A DNA stretch of 64,000 nt from Topomyia yanbarensis. Lineage: Eukaryota; Arthropoda; Insecta; Diptera; Culicidae. Shown here piece after piece: positions 56,441 to 64,000 of the stretch (its first letter is position 1; each line of letters starts with the position of its first letter). Position numbers and translations under genes: made by a program. The notes beneath the pieces are model-generated. The model did not search any database. It was not told the DNA's origin and saw only the letters and a program-made list of their open reading frames with translations. The stretch is from assembly GCF_030247195.1 (NCBI RefSeq), contig NC_080671.1:413612044-413676043 (forward strand), given 5' to 3'.

Positions 56441-57520
56441 TGTTTTTCGTCGCGTCTATCTTGAACTTCACATGATTCTGCAAGGTGTACGCTTTGCGTT
56501 TCCTCTCGATTATTGTGTGCAATGAAGGTAGATGAAGCATAGCTTCCATAGCTGTAGTGGGTGTTGATTTCATAGCGCCTGTGATAGAGAGGCAGGCTAG
56601 CCTCTAAACTTTAGTTAGTTTAGCTTGGGCGGTCTTTTGCTTAACTTTGGGCCACCGTACAATGGAGGAATAAGTTAATCGTGATCTGGCGAAAGTCGTG
56701 TAGGACCAGTAAGCCTACCTCAGTTTGAGACCCCAAGTTTTCCCGAAGAGTTTACTGCACGCCCACAGTGCTGTTGTTGCTTTATTAACGGCGTATGTCA
56801 GGTGCGAGTTCCAATTCAGTTTTTTGTCTAGGATAACACCTAGGTGTTTCGCTTCTTCTGCGTAGTTGATTGTAGTTCCACTGAGAGTTGGGGGAACCAA
56901 CTTCAGTTTTTTCCTATTGGTAAATGGTACAATGGTTGAGTCCCTCTTTGAAACACCATGTCATGATGAAGTGTAGGGCTAGTTGAATCTGATCGCTTAG
57001 TACAGATTCATGTTATCCCCTCACAATTAGGACAATGTCATCTGCATATCCAATCCCATTTCAGTCAGATCATTGAGAAAATCGTCCACCACTAGTGACC
57101 AGAGCAGGGGTGATAGCACACCTCCCTGGGGACAACCTCTATTGGCTGTTATAGTTGCTTTCGTCTCTCCCAACGTTGCTGTGATCTCTCGACTCTTGAG
57201 TATTGCAAGAATCCAGCCCTCTATCGGTTTTTCCACTCCTCTTTTCGCCAGGTCCTTGTGAATTGATATGTAGGACGTATTATCAAAAGCACCCTCGATG
57301 TCAGGAAAAGCGAATATAGTGGTCCAGCAGTTTTTCCATCAGTTTTAGTGCCCAAGCATAAGACTGGATCTCAGGATGTTTAGTAGATCCGGAAGAATTA
57401 TATCTGCCGATTTTTGTAGAAATATTGGAAGAATGTTATCAGGGCCGGGGGATTTGTAGGGTTCGAAGGTGTCGATAGCCCATTTAATTAGAGATGGCGT
57501 GAAAATCTGACAGGCCAGTT
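56440..57520 (-). pseudogene. Non-LTR retrotransposon RT remnant (R1/Loa/I-like)
   Basis: Minus-strand pieces in protein order: KSPGPDNILPIFLQ (57460), then a gap where part of the fingers is deleted; FPDIEGAFDNTSY (about 57300); a GCPQGGVLSPLLWSLVVDDFLN block (about 57130); a missing or broken active-site region; HLGVILDKKLNWNSHL (56830); KATTALWACSKLFGKTWGL; and, in another frame, VRWPKVKQKTAQAKL, LACLSITGAM and TPTTAMEAMLHL to about 56530. Several stops and frameshifts. The order and phrases are those of LINE ORF2s with the LGV.LD thumb block. It cannot be active. Confidence 0.85.
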
Positions 57521-58014
57521 TTTGTGATGCCTCACAAGTCCTGTTAGGACGGAGTCCATCACAATCCTGACCTGTCGAATTCTCGTCTTTCGCAACCGAC
57601 CCAGGAAAGTGGGTGTTCATTAGAACAACTTGATAACTTATATTCATATAGCTACAAATATTTAAATCATTAAAAATCGTCGTATATTTGCTCATATTTG
57701 ATCGCATTTTACTTCAATCAATATTTGATTAACAACATGCTAAAGTCATTGTGGTACTTCTTATGTGTGAGAATAGTCAGTAAGCAACATAAACATAAAG
57801 ACGACTTCGATATACATCACAATGACTTCAAAAAGTTAGATACGACTTAATATATCACACAACATACCGACGAATCAGAGTTAATCGTATATCGTGTTTC
57901 GGAATCATATACTAGTTATGAATATCGTATATAATTTTATGTTGTTTCGCATATCAGATCGTAAATACATTCTTTAGAATCGCTTTCATACTAGAAATTA
58001 CCGCGCTTAAGGTG
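57521..58014. other. Unassigned DNA
   Basis: No gene recognised. The first 190 bp may still belong to the LINE connector region. The remainder is AT-rich with TCGTATATC-like phrases at 57880-57960. Confidence 0.4.
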
Positions 58015-58016
58015 TA

Positions 58017-59189
58017 TATTAGACTACCCATAAAAATGATGAATTTTTGAAAACTCAATCGGCCCACACCTGAGTCGATTCCTAGTTCCACCAGGAGTAC
58101 TTGTACCAAATTTGAAGCAAATCGGACAAGTATAACTACCGGACCAACGCGCCTGAAGTTTGTATGGGATTTTTCAACAATTTACATGGAGAAAACTCAC
58201 TAGTTCGTATTTTCGCCGCTAGGTGGCACTGTATGCATCGAATTATCACTGTAAGTGAAAATAAGAAAGATAATTTAATTGTCTACAACTTTGTCCCAGA
58301 CTGCTAGTAAATCCGGCTTTGTTAAAAGAAGTTATTAAACTTTTAACGAAGTGATGTCTGAGTCAGTTTTGCATGGGGCCTATGGTTGTGTATCAGTACT
58401 CGAGTCCCGCGAACTATACATTTTTGCGAAATAATGGTTAGATTTACCTGAATAGTATGTTTAGAAGAATTAAAGTAAATAATACGAGTTATGTCTTGGT
58501 TGGAAAATTTTAGTTCCACCTGTTACCGCATAGAGGGCGCCACCACTAACTTTTCATAGACGAGAGATACAGTATCAAAATGTTCGGAAGAAATACTGAA
58601 AAATGCCTGTTCTATAACTTTGTAGAAGGCACCAAATTTCTATCTCTCTCCGTTGAAAAGTTAGTGTTGGCGCCCTCTATGCGGTAACATGTGGAACTAA
58701 AATTTTCTAATCAAAGCACGACTCGTATTATTTACTATCATTCTTCTGAACATACCATTGAGCTAAACCTAGTGATTATTTCACAAAAATGTTTAGTTCG
58801 TGTGAATCGAGTACTGATACACAATCATGCACTGTTCGGCCCCACACAAAACTGACTCAGACATCACTTCGTTAAAAGTTTAATAACTTCTTTTAACAAA
58901 GCCGGATTTACTAGCAGTCTTCGACAAAGTTGTAGACAATTAAATGATCTTTCTTATTTTCACTTACAGTGACAATACGATGCATACAGCGCCACCTAGC
59001 AACGAAAATGCGAGCTGCTGGGTTTTCTCCATGTAAATTGTTGAAAAATCCCATACAAACTTCAGACACGTTGGTCCGGTAGTTAGACTTGTCGGATTTG
59101 CTTCAATTTTAGTGCAAGTACTCCTGGTGGGACTAGGAATCGACTCAGAGGTGGGCCGATAGGGGTCATTTTTTCCTGTCACTCTAGTG
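58017..59189. mobile_element. 1.17-kb palindromic foldback/MITE element
   Basis: Two arms of about 540 bp (58017-58557 and 58654-59189) are inverted copies around a roughly 95-bp centre. Paired landmarks include ATCGGCCCAC, GAGTCGATTCCTAGT, TTGTATGGGATTTTTCAACA, TTAACGAAGTGATGTCTGAG and GCATAGAGGGCGCCA. TA flanks the element (58015-58016 and 59190-59191). Pairing at the outermost 25 bp is weaker. No open frame of interest. A one-armed relative lies at 47577-47960. Confidence 0.9.
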
Positions 59190-59191
59190 TA

Positions 59192-62100
59192 TATTGTGGT
59201 CAGAAATCATCAATTTCAATAGCTATGTACGTATATCGTCTCCAGTTTGGTACGCATATGCCGATTTTCTGCATTTTTTGACTTTTTTAGTAAAATATAA
59301 AAACGAATTATTCAGTTGCAACTTGGATATACCATCAAAAAGGCTGGCTGGGCGTAAACTTTCATTAAATATCGCTATCAACTAATTTTGAAATTCGAAT
59401 ACTGCTCTTGCTGACTCATACGAATACAATATATAAAATCGCAAGAGTTAACATGAAGGTTTCATTAAATTCATTAAAACCGTTAGAAGTTGATGGCCGG
59501 TTGCCTGACAATGAGAGAGTATAAAATCTGTCATAAAAATACTGATCATGAAAATGAACAAAATATTTAATAACGACCTTTCACGATTCACCACGTGTCC
59601 GCCATCTGTCCTGTCGAGTGTCATGTCCAAAGTATGATGCAGTTCGGGATTGAATACTCTTCGTGATTTATGAGAAAACAAGCCAATAAAACTGACGTGA
59701 ACATAAATATTGATTGCCAATTAAATTACCTTCTCCCATTTGCAAGACATTAAGCTTTCCGAATGAAAAACGTTTTATCGTTTATAGGGACTACAAAAAA
59801 TAATAATATGTAAATACACAAAACGGTTGTAACAACAACGCATCCACCCACGCAAGTTCAAACGAGATCACCGCTCGATAAGGTAGCAGCGAGCCACATT
59901 CGTAAATAAAATTATACGAATATTTATTTTCGCGGGCATTCGGTAAGCAACACGCCCGACCAGCGAATACCAATCAAATGGCGATAAAAATTTAAGTAGG
60001 AAGAGGAAAAGCTACACGCCATTATCGGGTTCATAGCGCTGCATATATCAGGCAGTGTGGGTCGTATGCAAAATTGCCGCTACGGCTGGTTCCCTTCGCA
60101 TCAAACCGGGGGACACTTTGTTCGTTTCGAGGAAGCCAATATCATTGCCATCATCCTAGCACGGCGAGTCGTTCCCTACTTCGCAGCCGAAATGGATGGC
60201 TTCCCTTACAAGAGCTCGCGTGCGCCGACAAGCTCCTCGGTGTAAACAAATTTTAGATAATGTTTTCGGCAAATTATGTAACATTAAAATAATATGAAAT
60301 TTTATGAGAGCTTTCACTGTGAAATATCGTCACCGTCTCCGGGTGGGTGTGCGAAAGAAAGCATCTTCTGCGGAAGGGACGGACTACGCGTGTTTCGCTT
60401 TCGGAAATCCTCTCGGTGGACACCTCACTTTCAAGCCACCCACGGGTCTGCCTTGAAATGGTCCTTCATAAACATTACCATCAACACGAGTACAACATCA
60501 TCAGCATCGTACCGTTGTTGTTGTTCTCGACATTGTGTCGGGTCGTCGGGAAACAATCATCGTCTGGCTGAAGCACACTGTTTACAACTTTTCCTCGTCG
60601 GTCGTTCCGGGTCGCTTCGGTGCGGGCTGCTGAACCCGTGGGCGCTACAGAGGAATATACTTATACTGTCAGCCAGCTAGATGGTGACCGGAGATGATTC
60701 AACCGAAATCAACGTAGCTGTTTATCACATTTATTAGTACAAATATTGCTAATTTAACCGGTCGGTCCCGTGGGAGTAATTTGATCCGCGCAGGGAAGGT
60801 GAGATAAATAAATTATTAATTAAACAGCTACTAATCTCATTGTGCTGTGTTTATCCAGTAGGAAACACACCCATTGCAAACATTCTCATGCCAAGCGACC
60901 GAAAAGTAAAATTGTGTTTAGATAGCAAAAATTTGAAATCAAAATTTGGAGGTGTTTGGAGAAGAAAAAAATATAATAAATCTGTAGGTTTTTGCTTTGA
61001 TCTGTATTTCTTATCAAATGTGAAACGAATGAGTGCATATAAAACACCTGTTTTAATTCACCTGATTGTGAATAAAAACTGGTGTTTTCCCTGTACTCAT
61101 CCGTGATTATTGAAAAAGAGGCAAAAATTAAAAAAGTAATTAATGCAAGTCACAATACTTGTCTCGCAGTTTCATAACTTTAAGCTCACTTTAATATTTC
61201 CAATTCCTGCTGATTCGGAAACATTCCATCTTCTTTACATTATTCCTAGTCGGCTATGTCTGGTTACTTCCTGAATCAACCATGTTTGTTTGTACTGCTC
61301 GATTGCAACCATAACCGTTTTCAGTTCGATTGGAATTTTTAGTTTCCCCCTTCTTGCATACAAGCATGAAATGTATACAAAGGGCTTTGTGTCGCAAAGA
61401 TGGCCAATCAATTATTATCAACCAAGACAGTAGTGATCCAACCATCATCTGATAATGCTTGTATTCTAGAGCGTGAATGTTATAAAATTACACTGTGATC
61501 AAAATTATTGTGCTACTAATTGCGTTCAGGTCCTGGATTCTGGACTGGAATATATTTATTTAATTAAACCCGTTTCCACAATCGATATGAGAGCACAGAA
61601 TAAATAATTTTAACTTAATGTGATAGATCGTTAATATCAGCGTGGTAAACATTCAGAGTTCAATGCATGATGGCACATCAGCAGCAATGTAATCTAAATT
61701 GATATTATTTACAGTCACAGTTGATTTCATTGCGCTTCGATATGATCTCTTCCAATGAATTGGCACATCCATTGCAATGTTTGACCAGTTGTATGTAGCA
61801 CAGACTAACGGACATAACACTTAAAATCAATTCGTCGCCCTCTTTAGCGGCCAGTTTAAGTATATTTTTCGTTGGGACTGTGGTCACACATACGATGATG
61901 GCACCACTGATATATGTACAAATATACGTGGAATAGACCAATGGTGAACAATTGTTCCAGAGTCTGATGGATAACCGACTAGCAACTGAGTGCTTGGGAC
62001 AGTGTCTAAAAGGTTGAGCCGAATTAGCACATCGACGTATTTTTGAGAAATTTCTTCATAGTGTTATGACTGATTGCCTGTGGTTTTGGTGCGAGATCAA

Positions 62101-62345
62101 CAGCTAGTACAGATGACCCCGTTCAAGTCGCGCACCATATTCTAGTGTAGTGTAGTGTAGACAAAACTGATAAAGCAGGTGAAAATAACAGCTAGAGGTG
62201 GTAAATGCGTTTTCCTCAGATCAAAAAACTACGAAAGCTAGTGAATTACGAAGACAAAAATTTGGTTCTTCTTTGGAAAAGAACCAGCGAATGTGGTACA
62301 AACTACTAAGAATAGGCCAACTGTACGGAACACTGCCTGCCCGGT
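59192..62345. other. Unassigned DNA
   Basis: About 3.1 kb with no recognised gene or transposon. The segment 60040-60690 is GC-richer, with overlapping open frames on the plus strand (up to 128 codons) that show no motif. ACCTGTTTTAATTCACCTG near 61048 resembles the head of repeat families A and B, but no 3' end follows. Confidence 0.4.
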
Positions 62346-62600
62346 AGAGCGTAGCTTCCGGTTCACCAGCGCCCCAACGACCCACTGCTAGCTGTGCGAC
62401 GCGGTCTACTCGGTCTAATCCCCGGCGGTGGATCTAGCCTACTCACGAGCTACCCGGTGAGGTGTCGAGGTCGGTCCGGCGATTCCGGTGGTGCTTGACG
62501 TCCACAGAGTTCACAAGCGCCCCGACGACTCAAACTCGGTGCTACGACACGTACTACTCAACTGGTCCTCGACGGTGGACCCTGTCTACACAGTCGGAGA
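62346..62600 (-). repeat. Two tandem units of about 156 bp at the LINE tail
   Basis: GGTTCACCAGCGCCCCAACGAC (62352) and AGTTCACAAGCGCCCCGACGAC (62508), then GGCGGTGGATCTAGCCTAC and GACGGTGGACCCTGTCTAC, are parallel. The units lie just after the C-terminal reading of the R1-like LINE, that is, in its 3' untranslated tail on the minus strand. Confidence 0.65.
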
Positions 62601-62603
62601 GTT

Positions 62604-63765
62604 CCCCGGCGGCGGAATTTCTCTCGAATCCCGATTTGTGGCTTCTTGTTGGTCCCTTCGCCACTTCCTCTGCAGCTCGGAGAGTATGCTCGTAAGGGAC
62701 GATTCATAAATTACGTAACGCTTTTAGGGGGTGAGGGGGTATTATTAAAATGTGACATGTTGTGACATATGGGGGAGGGGGAGTAAGTTAGAACGTTACG
62801 TAACATGTTTTTACTGAAGAAAACGAATTTTTTGAGCGGATTTGTTACGTAACTGGGAACGGGGGCATAAAGAAATTTGTGACAATTTGTTACATGGCGG
62901 GAAAGGGGAGTCAATTTTGGCCAATTTTTGGGTTACGTAATTTATGAATGGTCCCTAACCACTGTTGACAGCATCCCAGGTATGTTCGTCGTGGCACATC
63001 TCTTCGACGATATTGTCCACTGTCACACCAGGTATACCCCTACGCGCTTCTTCGAACCTAGGGCATTCGAAGACCACGTGTTCCGGTATCTCCTGCAGAG
63101 TCGCACACTCCGGGCAAAGGTGTGACGAAGCATGTCCAAACCGATGCAAGCACTTCCGGAAGCATTCGTGCCCGGACAAAAACTGCGTCAAATGGAAGTT
63201 CCCCTCTCCGTGCTTCCTATGCACGCAAGCCGACACATTTGGCATAAGTCGGTGGGTTCACCTTCCTTTCTCCGCGTTGTCCCACTCCTGTCGCCATTTA
63301 GCCAACGAGTCCGCTCGGACCAGTCTTCTAGCGTTACGTGCATTTCTCCGCTGGTAGCATTCCACGTCCTCCGTCAGGGTGATGTAGACGGGGATCATCC
63401 CGGCGATAACGCATACTGCCTCCGACGATATTGTTCTGTAGGCACTCGCGACTCGTACGGCCATCAGCTGGAATGTTCTGTTCAGCTTTTCACGGTTTCG
63501 CTTGGTTTTCAGCGCAGCACCCCATGCAGGAACCCCATATCAGAGTATCGATGACGAAACAGTAGATAGCCGACGTTTCGTGCTGCTTCTCCGGCCACCG
63601 ACGTTTGGCACGATTCTCTCTATCGTGTTCGTTGCCTTCGCCGACTCTTCGCAGGCGTAGTTGACGTGGTTGTTGAAGCTCAACCGGTCGTCGATTATCA
63701 CTCCCAATTGCTTCAGTACACTCTTCGACGCAATCACGTGCCCTCCGACGTCGATCTGCATTCGC
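62604..63765 (-). pseudogene. R1/Loa-like LINE ORF2, C-terminal part, interrupted by a MITE
   Basis: Minus-strand reading from the right: KQLGVIIDDRLSFNNHV (thumb), a stop near 63537, YGVPAWGAAL and MAVRVASAYRTISSEAVCVIAG. Next comes the C-terminal zinc-type segment LTQFLSGHECFRKCLHRFGH, with CPECATLQEIPEHVVFECPRF (Cys-Cys-His-Cys spacing), typical of R1/Loa-group LINEs. The reading is cut after TWDAVNSG by a 260-bp MITE and resumes beyond it (about 62690-62604) as ILSELQRKWRRDQQ. The polymerase core would lie to the right but is not readable before the window ends. Confidence 0.88.
62696..62955. mobile_element. 260-bp MITE with TAA target duplication
   Basis: The ends GGGACGATTCATAAATTACG and, inverted, GGGACCATTCATAAATTACG form an approximately 23-bp inverted repeat. 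TAA lies at 62693-62695 and again at 62956-62958. A 3-bp TAA/TTA target is typical of the PIF/Harbinger group. The interior is G-rich on this strand (AGGGGGTGAGGGGG). It sits inside the LINE coding region, so it is younger than that insertion. Confidence 0.92.
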
Positions 63766-64000
63766 TGAACCGCTTTGCAGTTACTGACCGATTTTCACTT
63801 TCCTGGGCAGCTGCAGCGTTAAGACCGTATCGTACATCCCGTTCCAAAGAGTTGGACCGAGAACCCGTGCAAACGGAAAGTCCATAATAACCCCATGCTC
63901 ATGGGGCTTGACATGGGTGTTTGAAATGGGTTCAACCCACGAAAACACCATCACCATGGTCCGGTAGATCCCATATAAAATACCATATGTTGGAGTATTT
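63766..64000. other. Right edge, unassigned
   Basis: No further RT motif is readable. A CCCATGCTCATGGGG short palindrome is at about 63891-63905. Confidence 0.4.

Noticed and set aside
60057..60680. GC-richer block with several plus-strand frames as a host exon
   Set aside because: Frames conflict, lack motifs and have no convincing splice structure; left as unassigned.

Overview
The window looks like mosquito nuclear DNA, most likely a culicine such as Aedes. It is AT-rich, packed with nested transposons and miniature inverted-repeat elements (MITEs), and carries a Juan-like jockey-clade LINE, an R1/Loa-like LINE tail, an IR/DR Tc1 element and a young Ty3/gypsy element. The genus is an inference. 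I find no host protein-coding gene I would defend. Every recognisable protein belongs to a mobile element, apart from decayed histone genes. Single-copy exons of an intron-rich gene could be hidden in the unassigned stretches.

Layout. 0.3-1.4 kb: a minus-strand copy of dispersed repeat family A. 6.5-7.7 kb: an ATCG-type short-period satellite, then a pyrimidine tract. 7.76-8.29 kb: a TTAA-flanked MITE, with an inverted sister at 53.57-54.09 kb. 11.4-14.2 kb: two TA-flanked MITEs and a 125-bp tandem array. 18.28-22.54 kb: a complete 4255-bp Ty3/gypsy element with identical 170-bp LTRs, a -1 frameshift signal with an apparent pseudoknot, and a broken pol. 22.5-31 kb: nested elements. A Tc1 element abuts a 3.6-kb foldback element, which contains a TTAA element, which contains a palindromic MITE. 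These sit between tandem repeats marked GCGTTAGGGGACAACGC. 31-32.2 kb: another family A copy.

34.1-40.9 kb: a Juan-like LINE split inside its RT by a 4.4-kb insertion, itself carrying further insertions. 40.9-44 kb: mostly unassigned, locally GC-richer DNA. 44.0-47.2 kb: decayed histone sequences, including an H3 pseudogene with a TATA-like box and the histone 3' stem-loop, partial H3 copies, and a possible second histone remnant. 47.6-53 kb: foldback remnant, MITE, repeat family C, a minus-strand LINE RT fragment and two TCATGA-rich arrays. 53-59.2 kb: second TTAA MITE, a GGGACCATTCAT MITE, a tRNA-Phe-like sequence, a second minus-strand LINE fragment and a 1.17-kb palindrome. 62.3-64 kb: the tail of an R1/Loa-like LINE split by a MITE with a perfect TAA target duplication.

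How parts act together. Only the Ty3/gypsy element still shows a nearly complete expression programme: LTR, primer site, gag, frameshift, pol, polypurine tract. Its pol has two frameshifts and a lost RNase H residue, so this copy needs help in trans. The other elements are relics, useful mainly for dating insertions by nesting and for structural signals (paired termini, long hairpins, histone 3' ends).
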